Source of the DNA: S015-6 sp964384945 | GTDB lineage: Bacteria > Desulfobacterota > DSWW01 | NCBI GenBank assembly: GCA_964384945.1 | Contig: CAYLMK010000004.1 | Span: 186,001 to 250,000, forward strand | Length of the DNA: 64,000 nt | Direction: 5' to 3' | Shown: positions 9,319-17,810 of the stretch, in pieces | How positions within the stretch are numbered: position 1 is the stretch's first letter | Layout of the letters: each line of letters starts with the position of its first letter | Notes under the pieces: model-generated | Databases searched by the model: none | The model's input: only the letters and a program-made list of their open reading frames with translations | What the model was told of the DNA's origin: nothing | Translations under genes and position numbers: made by a program

Positions 9319-10032
9319 ATGCGGATCCCGATCACGATAAGCGGCAGACAAGAGCCCCTGCGAAGGGAAGCGGAGCCTTTGGGCGTGAACGCCCGCCCAT
9401 CGGACGAATACGGCTATCCGAGGAGGCGGGCCGGGAGTGGGTTCCCGGAGCCCCTGGGCGGAGGCCGTCGTACAAACCTGGCCCCGGAACTGCGGCCCGA
9501 TGAAGAGGAAGACAACGATGAAGACGGCCGCTTGAGGGACGATGCGCCAGAAGAGTCCCTGGAATCGAGGGATCGAGACCGACAGCGAGTCCACCCCGGC
9601 GCCGAAGACACGAACGAGAACTGGAGGGACCGCTACGCCCGCTTGAGCGCCGATTTCGACAATTACAAGAGGCATGCCCAGGCGCAGAAGGAGCAGTTTT
9701 CGGCACTCGGAAAAGAGGCGGTGCTGGAGGACGTATTCCCTCTGGTGGAGCACATGGAGCGGGCCATCCGGGCCGCCAGGGACGCGCAGAGCGGAGATGG
9801 CATCCTCCAAGGCCTCGAGATGGTGTACAAAGAGCTGCTTGCACTCCTTGACAGGCACGGCGTCAAGAGGGTCGAGACGGTCGGCAACCCCTTCAATCCG
9901 GAGATCCACGAGGCCGTGGCCGTGACCCCTGGTGATCACCACCCGGCAAACACGGTTGTGGAGGAAATCAGGGCGGGCTTCGTGAGGAACGGAAAACTCC
10001 TGCGACCCGCCTCCGTTCTCGTCGCCAAGTAA
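9319..10032 (+). CDS. grpE: nucleotide exchange factor GrpE
   Basis: A 237-residue GrpE homologue. The conserved core starts around residue 100 (RYARLSADFDNYKRHAQAQK, a long coiled coil). It ends in the beta domain with NPFNPEIHEAV and a GKLLRPASVLV terminus. It accelerates ADP release from DnaK. The first ~95 residues are unusually long, charged and low in complexity (Arg/Pro/Glu-rich), whereas typical GrpE N-termini are shorter. The ATG at 9319 sits 6 bp after GGAAAGGAGC; a TTG at 9313 is inside the spacer and less likely. Co-directional with dnaJ. Confidence 0.9.
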   Translation: MRIPITISGRQEPLRREAEPLGVNARPSDEYGYPRRRAGSGFPEPLGGGRRTNLAPELRPDEEEDNDEDGRLRDDAPEESLESRDRDRQRVHPGAEDTNENWRDRYARLSADFDNYKRHAQAQKEQFSALGKEAVLEDVFPLVEHMERAIRAARDAQSGDGILQGLEMVYKELLALLDRHGVKRVETVGNPFNPEIHEAVAVTPGDHHPANTVVEEIRAGFVRNGKLLRPASVLVAK

Positions 10033-10156
10033 CTGGAGGCTATCCCGGAAGACCCCTCTGCTGCGTCGGCGCGCCCATCATCCCCGGCTCCCGCCGGGAC
10101 AGGCTGCGACCCGTTACGGCTGCGCTCGATGCAGGAAGAAGGACGGGACCTCCCGG

Positions 10157-10375
10157 CTATTGCTGTTTCTTCAGGAGCTCTTTCTTGGCCTTTTCATACT
10201 CCCTTTCGGTGATCGCGCCCTTCTCGTAGGCTGCCTGAAGATCCTGCAACTCCTGGCCCAGCGTAGCGTTGGACTGCTGGACCTGGGCGCCTCCGCCTCC
10301 GCAACCCACGGCCAGTCCTCCCACCAGGATCGTAAAAAGCACAAGGCCCACAACAGAAACTCTCGCAATACGCAT
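10157..10375 (-). CDS. small SHOCT-domain lipoprotein
   Basis: A 72-residue protein. A signal peptide ends in the lipobox-like LAVGC (C25). A Gly/Gln linker and a C-terminal SHOCT-type helical motif follow (LGQELQDLQAAYEKGAITER and a Lys-rich end). SHOCT domains are short helical oligomerisation modules without enzymatic activity. The ATG at 10375 follows a GAGGAGGAGGGGGG purine run that serves as ribosome binding site. It is monocistronic between the grpE end and the outer-membrane protein gene. Function unknown; probably a periplasm-facing lipoprotein. Confidence 0.72.
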   Translation of the reverse strand: MRIARVSVVGLVLFTILVGGLAVGCGGGGAQVQQSNATLGQELQDLQAAYEKGAITEREYEKAKKELLKKQQ

Positions 10376-10563
10376 TCCCCCCTCCTCCTCTTCTTGGGTT
10401 CGCATGCAATTCCGGATCCTCGGATCGATCTTCGTGACAATGCACAGATGCAGCGCACCACCTCTCGGATTCCGTACGGGCGTCCTGCGATGGAATAATC
10501 TCCCGCCCGCGGGGCAACGGGCCAAGGAGATTCGGAATATCTCCTGCACGGTATGCGGGCATA

Positions 10564-11853
10564 CTACTGCATGTAGAATCTGACCTCAATGAAAAACGTG
10601 AAGGGGTAGGTTCCGTACTCACTGTTCAGGATGACTTGCCCGGGCGCCGGCCCTCCCGCCGACACGAAGAACGTGGGGGCCTCACCCAGCGGGATCGTGC
10701 AGCCCGCCGTGGCGACCGCGTTGTCGGCCACCGAGTACTCGAGGACCGGGTTCAGGATCGCGGAAGGATCCGTCAGGTTGACCAGGACATTGAACATCGC
10801 CGTGAGGATCGGAAAGACCTCGTAGCCGGCCCCGAGGCCCAGGTTGTGGCGGCCGAGCAGCAACGTGCCCCGAGAGAGCGGCCTGTTGTCCAGCAGGACT
10901 TGGTTCAGGCCCTCCGGATTGGCGGCACCGACACCGTAGTAGTAGTACTCGCCCAACAGGTACGGACCCTTGCCCGGAAAACGGTAGTCCAGACCGATCA
11001 GCAGGTCGAGATAGTCGGACCTGTCTCGCACGTGATTGAACAGAACCTCGCCGTGGAGCCCGATTCCCGTGCCGCCCAGGTCTCCGGCGAAGTCGCCGCC
11101 GCCCACGGCGTCGGTCTGCACCCAGCCCCCGAGGACGGAAACATCGTAGTCCTTGACCAGCGTTTTGAGTTTTCCCATACCGGCGGAGCGGTCCGGATCC
11201 GCTTCCCGGCCGAAGGCCCAGACGAGCTCGGCCTGGGTGAGATCCCCCAGGGCGAGAAGCAGGCGGGCAGCGTCGTTTCCGGCCTTGAACTCCCTGTCCA
11301 CCTGAAGGGGGGCGAAGGGGCTGAACAGGTCGGTGGGCTGCCAGAACCGGCCGGTCCCCCACGTGATCGCCTGCCTGCCGAAGATGAGGTCCAGCTTCGA
11401 AACGGAAAAGGTCGCCGCCAATCTGTCGAGTTCGTGGACCCAGAGGAAGTCGTCCGTCTCTTCCAGTTCCCAGGCCAGCCGGGTGGTCCGGTATATGCTT
11501 CCCTTGTCGGTCACGGGCAGAGCCCCGGAGAGGCCGGAGGCCTTCGAAAGCGGGTTCACAAAGGCCCAGTGCTGATAGTGGACCTCCAGGGCAACCGACT
11601 CCGATGCCCCGATGCCGAGCATCAACCGGCCTCGCGTGAAATCCGAAACCTGCGTCCGGTCCTCCTCGAACGGAATCTCGTAGGTCCGGTTTCCCAGGAA
11701 GAGGTTCTTGAACGTTGCTCCCAGGTCCGCATGGGCCGAGCCCGAGCGAGCCAGTTCCCTGGCGCCGGCCCCTGAAGGAAGGTGCATGGCAAGACTGACG
11801 AGAAGGGGAACGAGCAACCGTCGATTCGGCCCTGCCTGGGAAACGGCCCTCAC
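10564..11853 (-). CDS. outer-membrane beta-barrel (porin-like) protein
   Basis: A 429-residue protein with an N-terminal signal peptide (hydrophobic stretch ending near SGAGA). Its body alternates hydrophobic and polar residues with many aromatic girdle residues. The final strand TFFIEVRFYMQ ends close to an aromatic residue, as in Omp barrels. No enzyme motif is visible. It is the last gene of the minus-strand export cluster; its ATG overlaps the TGA of the ABC ATPase gene by 4 bp. The coupling suggests an outer-membrane step or a cargo of that exporter, but this is inference. Confidence 0.72.
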   Translation of the reverse strand: MRAVSQAGPNRRLLVPLLVSLAMHLPSGAGARELARSGSAHADLGATFKNLFLGNRTYEIPFEEDRTQVSDFTRGRLMLGIGASESVALEVHYQHWAFVNPLSKASGLSGALPVTDKGSIYRTTRLAWELEETDDFLWVHELDRLAATFSVSKLDLIFGRQAITWGTGRFWQPTDLFSPFAPLQVDREFKAGNDAARLLLALGDLTQAELVWAFGREADPDRSAGMGKLKTLVKDYDVSVLGGWVQTDAVGGGDFAGDLGGTGIGLHGEVLFNHVRDRSDYLDLLIGLDYRFPGKGPYLLGEYYYYGVGAANPEGLNQVLLDNRPLSRGTLLLGRHNLGLGAGYEVFPILTAMFNVLVNLTDPSAILNPVLEYSVADNAVATAGCTIPLGEAPTFFVSAGGPAPGQVILNSEYGTYPFTFFIEVRFYMQ

Positions 11854-12581
11854 GGCCCCTCCTCTCTCCTTTCGCGGACCTCCGTCTGCGAGGAAGGGCC
11901 GGCTCTGACCTCCAGGATCTCTCCGTCCCGGAGCTTGACCGTCCGCGTGGCGCGCTCCATCACCAGGGGGTCGTGGGTGGAAAAAAGGAAGGTGGTGCCC
12001 TCCCGGCGGTTCAGTTCGTGCATGAGATCGAGCAGGGATGCCGCCGTCCGGGTGTCCAGATTCGCGGTCGGCTCGTCGGCCAGGACGATCCTCGGCCCGG
12101 CCGCGATGGCCCGCGCCACGGCCACGCGCTGCTGCTGCCCGCCGCTCAGCTCATAAGGCCGCCGGTTCTCCATCCCCTCCAGGCCGACCGCCTTCAGGAG
12201 GCGAAGGACCCGCTCCCTTCTTTCCTTTTCTCGGACGCCTTGGAGGAGAAGGACGAATTCCGTGTTCTCGTACACCGACAGAACGGGAATCAGGTTGTAG
12301 GCCTGGAACACGAAGCCGATGTGGTGGAGCCTGAACCGGCTGCGTTCCCCCTTGCCCAGGCCGCTCACCTCGGTCCCGTCCAGCCAGATCCTGCCCCGGT
12401 CCGGGCTGTCCAGCCCGCCCACGAGGTTGAGAAGCGTCGTCTTCCCCGACCCGGAGGGGCCGACCAGGGCCGTGAACTCCCCCCGCTCGACCGTGAGGGT
12501 CACCCCTTTCAGTGCGGGCACCTCCACCGCGCCCTGCCGGTAGATCCTCCAGACCTCTTCCGTGCGAATGATGACCCCCAT
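11850..12581 (-). CDS. ABC transporter ATP-binding protein (LolD/MacB type)
   Basis: A 243-residue ABC ATPase with Walker A GPSGSGKTT, signature LSGGQQQRVAVARA and Walker B IVLADEPT. This is the subfamily that powers LolCDE and MacAB-type mechanotransmission exporters rather than canonical importers. The ATG at 12581 has AGGGGGC upstream. Two FtsX-like permease genes lie upstream in the same orientation (81-bp gap), and a LolA-like protein gene precedes them. Together they look like a lipoprotein or outer-membrane export machine energised from the cytoplasm. Confidence 0.9.
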   Translation of the reverse strand: MGVIIRTEEVWRIYRQGAVEVPALKGVTLTVERGEFTALVGPSGSGKTTLLNLVGGLDSPDRGRIWLDGTEVSGLGKGERSRFRLHHIGFVFQAYNLIPVLSVYENTEFVLLLQGVREKERRERVLRLLKAVGLEGMENRRPYELSGGQQQRVAVARAIAAGPRIVLADEPTANLDTRTAASLLDLMHELNRREGTTFLFSTHDPLVMERATRTVKLRDGEILEVRAGPSSQTEVRERREEGP

Positions 12582-12662
12582 GCAGCCCCCTGCCTTCTTT
12601 TCGGCCGGATCGCTCCGGCAAGGATGCAATGCCGGCCTCTGCGGGCTTCGCCCTTCTCCCCG

Positions 12663-13895
12663 CTACTTGAATTTCGTGACGGCGCGAATCGGATCCACGC
12701 GGGCCGCACGAATCGCCGGGTAGATCCCCACGGCCAGGGTGACCCCGAAAACGATCCCCACCAGAATCAGAGCGCGCATGGGTGCCAACTCGGAATACAT
12801 GACCGGATCAAACACCGCCCCGGCCATCGTGAGCTGCTCCCTGCTTGCGAACCCCATGTCGAGCCCGTGCTCCGCAAGGTAGAGATGCGCGCCGAACCCG
12901 AGCACGGCCCCCACACCGAGCGCGACGAGAGACAGCAGGATCGTCTCGAGCACGATGAGGCCGAGCAGGCGCCGCGGCTCCATGCCCAGGGCCGTCATCA
13001 GCCCGAACTCCCTCGTTCGCTCGAGCACGCTCATCAGGATGGTATTCAAAATGCCGAGGGCCACAACAACCAGGATGATGCCCATGAAGATGTAGTTGCC
13101 CGCATTGTCCATCTGCACGAAGAGCACCAGGTCCGGCATCACCTCCTCCCAATCGAACAAGGCGGCCTCCGGGGCCGCAACCAGGGGCTCGATCCGTTCC
13201 CGGATGCGGGTCTGATGCTTCTCGTTCTCCAGAAAAACCGCAAGCTGCGTGGCTCCCTCGGAGACGCCCAGCAAGGACCGCGCAAGGGGCAGGCTCACCT
13301 GGGCGAGGTACCCGTCCATTTCGCTGATGCCGGTCCGGAAGATCCCCTGCACCCTGACAAGCTGGCTCGATATCTGCCCCGAGGCATCCTGTGCGGTCAC
13401 CACCGCCTTGCATCCCACCGAGGCCCTGAGCCTGCGGGCCAGATCCTCCCCGATGAGAACCCCCCTTTTCCCCCCGTCCCCCAGGTAACTCCCCTCGACG
13501 ATCATCGGCTCGAGCGTCAGCCGGGTCATGTCCGAGGAAGGATCCATCCCCACGATCGCCGCGCCGGAGGAGTTCTCCGCCGTGTAGATCAGCCCGGTCA
13601 CGATGATCCGCTCCGAGACGTTCCGGACGCCGGGCAGTTCCCGGATCCTTGCCGCCAGCGCGGCGGCATCTGCCACGAGCTTGTCGTTCGAGGGCTCGGC
13701 CGGATAGTCCCTGTGCTGCACCGTGAGGTTGCCCGAGCCGAGCCGGACTGCGTTTCGGATCATCTGGTTGTGGAAGCCGTCTCCAAGGCCGAGGGAGATC
13801 AGGGCCAGGGCAAACCCGACCGAGATCATCGTCAGGGTGATGAGCGTGCGCCTCCGGGCCTTCCAGAGGCTCCGCCATGCGAGCTTGAGCAGAAT
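12663..13895 (-). CDS. FtsX-like ABC permease (second), probable non-canonical start
   Basis: An FtsX/LolC/LolE-type permease with one N-terminal membrane helix, a large periplasmic domain and three C-terminal helices (near MGIILVVVALGILNT, LIVLETILLSLVALGVG and ALILVGIVFGVTLAVG). The first in-frame ATG is at 13829, inside the first helix. Upstream codons still read a conserved LLKLAWRSLWKARRR segment that matches MRMAWRNIWRNPRR of the neighbouring permease. An in-frame TGA lies just before AGGAGG at 13902-13907, and the only codons between are CAT, GCG, ATT and CTG. I therefore place the start at ATT (13895), or CTG at 13892. Length is 410 residues. Confidence 0.8.
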   Translation of the reverse strand: MLLKLAWRSLWKARRRTLITLTMISVGFALALISLGLGDGFHNQMIRNAVRLGSGNLTVQHRDYPAEPSNDKLVADAAALAARIRELPGVRNVSERIIVTGLIYTAENSSGAAIVGMDPSSDMTRLTLEPMIVEGSYLGDGGKRGVLIGEDLARRLRASVGCKAVVTAQDASGQISSQLVRVQGIFRTGISEMDGYLAQVSLPLARSLLGVSEGATQLAVFLENEKHQTRIRERIEPLVAAPEAALFDWEEVMPDLVLFVQMDNAGNYIFMGIILVVVALGILNTILMSVLERTREFGLMTALGMEPRRLLGLIVLETILLSLVALGVGAVLGFGAHLYLAEHGLDMGFASREQLTMAGAVFDPVMYSELAPMRALILVGIVFGVTLAVGIYPAIRAARVDPIRAVTKFK

Positions 13896-13905
13896 CGCAT
13901 GCCTC

Positions 13906-15120
13906 CTATGTTCTCATGGCCTCGACCGGCTTGAGCCTCGCGGCCTTTGCAGCCGGGTAGAGCCCCGCCAGCCCGGATATGAGGATCATGATTCCCATGC
14001 ACTGGGCCATGCCCCACGGCCACAGGGCGGCGCGGAGCACGTTTTCAAAGGCGAACCCGGTGTACTCGAAGCCTTCGCCGAACAGCCCGGTCAGGTCCCA
14101 ACCCCTGACCGCCAGCCGCCGGCTCCACAGAAGCCCCAGGCCCAGGCCGAGGGCCTCGCCGACGCCGGCGAGCATCAGGGTCTCGTACAGAATCAGGCGG
14201 ACCATCCTCGCAGGCTTCAGGCCGACGGCCATCATCAGGCCGAGTTCGTACATCCGCTCGAATACGGCCATGAGCATGGTGTTCAGAATCCCCAGGCTGG
14301 CGATCGAAAAGATGATCACCAGCATGATGGTGGTCCAGGCCCTGCTCAGCGCCAGGGCCTCCCGGAGCGCCGGGGCGATTTCCTTCCAGGAGCGCACCTC
14401 ACAGCCTGCCCCGCCGAGGAGCGAGGCGATCCGGGGCTTGTAGAGGCCTGCCTCCATTGCGTTCGGGGTCCGGACCGCCACCTCGTGGATGCGGCCCGGA
14501 AGCACGAGCAGCTCGGCGAAGTCGTCCAGCGACACGATGAGCGTGCTGCGGTCGGTCGCCTCGTCCAGGGCCTTGAGCACCCCCACGACCCGGAAGAGAT
14601 CGTTCCCCAGGCTTCCGTCCGCGGCCTGGGTGATCAGGGCGATCTGGCTTCCGGGCCGCGCATTCAAGGTCCGGGCGATCTTCCTTCCCAGGACGATCGT
14701 CTTCTTCTCGGACGGACGCAGGTAGTGACCCTCGAGCATGTGTTTCCAGAGATCCGTGACCTCCCGCTCCCGCTGCGGATCGATTCCTCGGATCAGGACG
14801 CCCGCCGACTGCTCGCCGAGGCTTGCCAGGCCGAAGGCATAGGCCCGGGGCGCCGCTCGGAAGGGGCCGTCCTCGAATCGATCGAGAATCGACAGGGGCA
14901 GGGTATCCTGCAGCCCCTTGTCCTCGTAATACCCCTTCGCATGGACCTGCACGTGACCGAGGGATCGGTCCGCGGCATATCCGACCATCTGACGGTTCAT
15001 CCCCTCCATCATGTTCGTGGCCACGATCATCAGGGTCAGGCTGAAGGCCATGGCGCTCAGCGTGATCAGGGACCTCCGCGGATTCCGCCAGATGTTGCGC
15101 CACGCCATTCTCATCAGCAT
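13906..15120 (-). CDS. FtsX-like ABC permease (first)
   Basis: A 404-residue permease with the same architecture as its neighbour: an N-terminal helix after MRMAWRNIWRNPRRSL, a periplasmic domain of about 200 residues and three C-terminal helices. The two are paralogues of the LolC/LolE type and would form a heterodimer with the downstream ATPase. The ATG at 15120 is chosen because it gives the conserved basic N-terminus. Its stop TAG lies in the leader of the second permease. The 41-bp gap to the LolA-like gene suggests one transcript. Confidence 0.85.
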   Translation of the reverse strand: MLMRMAWRNIWRNPRRSLITLSAMAFSLTLMIVATNMMEGMNRQMVGYAADRSLGHVQVHAKGYYEDKGLQDTLPLSILDRFEDGPFRAAPRAYAFGLASLGEQSAGVLIRGIDPQREREVTDLWKHMLEGHYLRPSEKKTIVLGRKIARTLNARPGSQIALITQAADGSLGNDLFRVVGVLKALDEATDRSTLIVSLDDFAELLVLPGRIHEVAVRTPNAMEAGLYKPRIASLLGGAGCEVRSWKEIAPALREALALSRAWTTIMLVIIFSIASLGILNTMLMAVFERMYELGLMMAVGLKPARMVRLILYETLMLAGVGEALGLGLGLLWSRRLAVRGWDLTGLFGEGFEYTGFAFENVLRAALWPWGMAQCMGIMILISGLAGLYPAAKAARLKPVEAMRT

Positions 15121-15161
15121 GCCGGGGCCTTTCGAGTGCGCGTTTCCGGCCTGGGGCTTCT

Positions 15162-15974
15162 CTACCCTGTCTTCTGGAGCGATCGAAGGCTGAACAGGTC
15201 GGCGTCCAGGTCCACATCGAAGGCGATGTCCAGATACCTCACGCGCGTCATCTCCCCGGGCTTGTCCAGGGGCTGCATCGTGAGCACGGTCGGTATCGTT
15301 CGACCGCCCATCTCCCGGATCTCGCTGAAGACGAGCCGGCGCACCGCCCGGCCGTCTTCGTCGAAGTAGGTCATCTCGAGCGGGATGCAATCCTCGGCCC
15401 GGATGATCGAGACGATCTTCCCCCAGACCACCGGGGCCTCGGGCCTGGGGTGGAGGGTCAACTCCAGGATCTTCGTGCCGTCCCGTTCTCCCTCGAAGGA
15501 GATCTTGGTGTCATAGTCCGTCGCAAACCGGCTTTCCTTGACGAGATCGTCGTTCGTGAAATGGCTCCCCATCCACGAGCCGAGCATCATCGAGGCCGGA
15601 AGCTTCGTGACCCGCTTGATCTTGGGGAGGTAGTTCCAGATGTTGTTTTCCACTTTCAGGGTGGCGACACCCTCCTCCTTGGCCGGGTAGGTGATCCGGA
15701 TGAGCGATCGCTCCATCCCCTCGGTGAACACATTCATGCGCAGGGTGCGGCTCCAGTGGGCGGTCACCACCTCCATTTCCATGTTGCCCTCCGAGGTCGA
15801 CCCGCGCCAGAGTTGGTCGACCTTGTCCAGGATCTCCCGGACGCGCGCGGCCTCGGAGGCAGCATCGGTCGGCGCGGCATGCCCTGCATGCCCCCGGGCC
15901 AGGACGGCACCGAGCAGAAGCAAAAGGATCGGCAGGGCGGCGCACCGGAGGCGGCTTCGTCTTAGCGTCGTCAT
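15162..15974 (-). CDS. outer-membrane lipoprotein-sorting (LolA-like) protein
   Basis: A 270-residue periplasmic protein with a cleavable signal peptide (hydrophobic core LPILLLLLGAVLA). The mature part fits the LolA-like lipoprotein-sorting fold: MNVFTEGMERSLIRITYPAK, NNIWNYLPKIKRVTKLP and YLDIAFDVDLDADLFSL. Such proteins accompany FtsX/LolD-type exporters, and it is the first gene of that operon. It presumably accepts a lipid-modified cargo in the periplasm and hands it to the outer membrane. It is divergent from the 16060 gene; the 85-bp gap holds a clear promoter for the plus strand. Confidence 0.85.
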   Translation of the reverse strand: MTTLRRSRLRCAALPILLLLLGAVLARGHAGHAAPTDAASEAARVREILDKVDQLWRGSTSEGNMEMEVVTAHWSRTLRMNVFTEGMERSLIRITYPAKEEGVATLKVENNIWNYLPKIKRVTKLPASMMLGSWMGSHFTNDDLVKESRFATDYDTKISFEGERDGTKILELTLHPRPEAPVVWGKIVSIIRAEDCIPLEMTYFDEDGRAVRRLVFSEIREMGGRTIPTVLTMQPLDKPGEMTRVRYLDIAFDVDLDADLFSLRSLQKTG

Positions 15975-15994
15975 CGTACCCTCCGAAACGTTGC

Positions 15995-16024
15995 TTGAAA
16001 GACTAGAACTTATCAGTCTATAAT
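15995..16024 (+). promoter_or_regulatory. sigma70-type promoter for the 16060 gene
   Basis: TTGAAA at 15995-16000, an 18-bp spacer and a perfect TATAAT at 16019-16024. Predicted start near 16031, 29 bp before the ATG. The spacer begins GACT and ends AGTC, a weak dyad. Confidence 0.65.
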
Positions 16025-16059
16025 CCAGTAGACAACCTCACTCGCACCGGAGGCGGGCC

Positions 16060-17391
16060 ATGAAGAAACTTCTTTCGATTCTCCTCCTCTGTCTGTCGCT
16101 GGCCGCATTTCCCGCGGGCAACCTCAAGGCCGTTAACCTCAACGAATACGGGGACCTCTTCCACGCGGTCCTGAACAACATGCTCGACAACTATGCCTGG
16201 GAGCTCGACGATCAGGGCAACCCGATCATCGGGAACTGGGACCTGGACGAGATGTACGATTCCACGCTCTTCGCCCCGGACATCCTCTACCGGCTCGCCA
16301 GGGACCCGGACTACGGGGACACGGCGGCCCGGCAGCGGTTGTGGGTGATGGCCGAGCAGACGATCGAGTACGAGCTGGGCAAGCTCGGCGAGTATCTCCT
16401 CGGGGACGACTCGGTCATGCTCGAGGCCTTCGCAGGCGCTCCTTGCCTCATCGATGCATACCGTGAGACGAGAAAGAGCGCCTACAACCTGCTCCTCACG
16501 GTGGCCCTGAGCATGGTCCAGGGAATCATCGCCGAGGATCCGAACTTCCTGGGCGATTACATGGGCTACGTGTGCGCCAACGGCCTGGTGGGATTCTACG
16601 CCCTCTACTTTGCGGACATCCAGGGGCACATGACGGGATATATCGCGCAGGGCATCGGGCTCGAGGCGATCGATGACGCGGTCGCGAAGTACTGGGACCC
16701 CGTCGAGGAGCGTTTCTGGCCGATCTACAACCTCTACGAAAACGGCTGGATGCTCATGGGGCTCGCTTACGCCTACGGCATCACGGGCGACGTGGACTAC
16801 AAGTACATGGCCGACGCAGTGATGGCCGAGATCGACACCAACCTCTGGGACGACGAGACGGGCGACGGCGGGTACTGGGAGTATGAAGACTACATGTACA
16901 AGCCCGAGCTGGGCCCCTGGAAGAAGCTTTCCACCCACGAGCGGATCGCCCGGGCCATGCTGCACTGGTTCGAGTTCACCGGGGACCCCGCCTACCTCGA
17001 TCAGGCGAGGAAAATGCTCGACTACGTGGAGGGACACCTTTGCGCAGAGGATTGCTACCGGCCGGGCGAGACGGTCTGCTACCATCACTGGACCGTCGTC
17101 TCCGGGCTCCCGCACCTGATCTCCGACCCCAATGATCCCGGCTACGACCCCTATTACGAGCACCCCTTCTGCACGGGCTGCAATTTCAATCTCCTGATCG
17201 ACATCTATCTGCTGAACAAGTTCGTCCAGGAATCCGGCCTGTACCCCCGGCCGGCAGGCCCTTGCGGCACGATGGTGACGGGCACGGCATCCGTGTCGTC
17301 CCAGGCCCTGGCGGCGATGCTGCTGCTCTCCCTGCCCGCCCTGTTCATCCCTGCCCTGAGGCGGTCCGTGAGAGGTCGGCGCAAGGGCTGA
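16060..17391 (+). CDS. secreted six-hairpin glycosidase-like protein with C-terminal sorting tail
   Basis: A 443-residue protein with a signal peptide (LLSILLLCLSLAAFPAG). The body is alpha-helical with repeated aromatic-rich hairpins (FWPIYNLYENGWMLMGLAYA, YMADAVMAEIDTNLWDDE, YLDQARKMLDYVEGH). This resembles alpha/alpha-barrel glycosidases, but I recognise no specific family. Several cysteines suggest disulfides. The last 40 residues are a Gly/Pro/Cys-containing hinge, one hydrophobic helix and a basic end RRSVRGRRKG. This is the layout of exosortase/rhombosortase-type C-terminal sorting signals. The ATG follows CCGGAGG. It has its own strong promoter and no co-directional partner within 80 bp. 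Confidence 0.65.
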   Translation: MKKLLSILLLCLSLAAFPAGNLKAVNLNEYGDLFHAVLNNMLDNYAWELDDQGNPIIGNWDLDEMYDSTLFAPDILYRLARDPDYGDTAARQRLWVMAEQTIEYELGKLGEYLLGDDSVMLEAFAGAPCLIDAYRETRKSAYNLLLTVALSMVQGIIAEDPNFLGDYMGYVCANGLVGFYALYFADIQGHMTGYIAQGIGLEAIDDAVAKYWDPVEERFWPIYNLYENGWMLMGLAYAYGITGDVDYKYMADAVMAEIDTNLWDDETGDGGYWEYEDYMYKPELGPWKKLSTHERIARAMLHWFEFTGDPAYLDQARKMLDYVEGHLCAEDCYRPGETVCYHHWTVVSGLPHLISDPNDPGYDPYYEHPFCTGCNFNLLIDIYLLNKFVQESGLYPRPAGPCGTMVTGTASVSSQALAAMLLLSLPALFIPALRRSVRGRRKG

Positions 17392-17474
17392 CCGGGCGCG
17401 GCGGCGGAAGTGGGCCTCACAGCAACGGTTCCGGCCGGGTCGTAATGACCGCAAGGGAAGATGGGGAGGCCGCC

Positions 17475-17810
17475 ATGCACGTCTTTGTGGAGCTCTGGAA
17501 CGCCCGGCCGGAGTGGCTCGCCCTCTCCGGGCAGGAACGGGACGAATACCTCCGGCAGGTGGGGACCGGGATGCAGGAACTGGCCGGGGCGGGAATCGAG
17601 GCGGTCTGCTGGGCGGCCAACGACCCGGACACCTCGCACCGCTGCGGGTACGATTACATCGCGGTCTGGAAGATGCCCGACGAGAAGGCGGTGAAGCTCT
17701 TCGAAGATACGGTGGAGCGGGCCGGCTGGTACCGCTACTTCGAACAGGTCAACGCCCGCGGCACGTTCGCGACCCCGGAGCAGATTCTCGGCCGGATCCG
17801 GACGCTATGA
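17475..17810 (+). CDS. small DUF6616-like protein
   Basis: A 111-residue soluble protein with the pattern MHVFVELWNARPEWLALS followed by helices, GIEAVCWAAND and YDYIAVWKMPD. I believe this matches the DUF6616 family of small ferredoxin-fold proteins of unknown function. The chosen ATG at 17475 has GGGGAGG six bases upstream; an in-frame ATG at 17448 is less favourable. The TGA overlaps the ATG of the SMUG1-type glycosylase gene, so the two are translationally coupled. That suggests a link to DNA repair or nucleotide damage, but nothing in the protein shows this. Confidence 0.65.
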   Translation: MHVFVELWNARPEWLALSGQERDEYLRQVGTGMQELAGAGIEAVCWAANDPDTSHRCGYDYIAVWKMPDEKAVKLFEDTVERAGWYRYFEQVNARGTFATPEQILGRIRTL

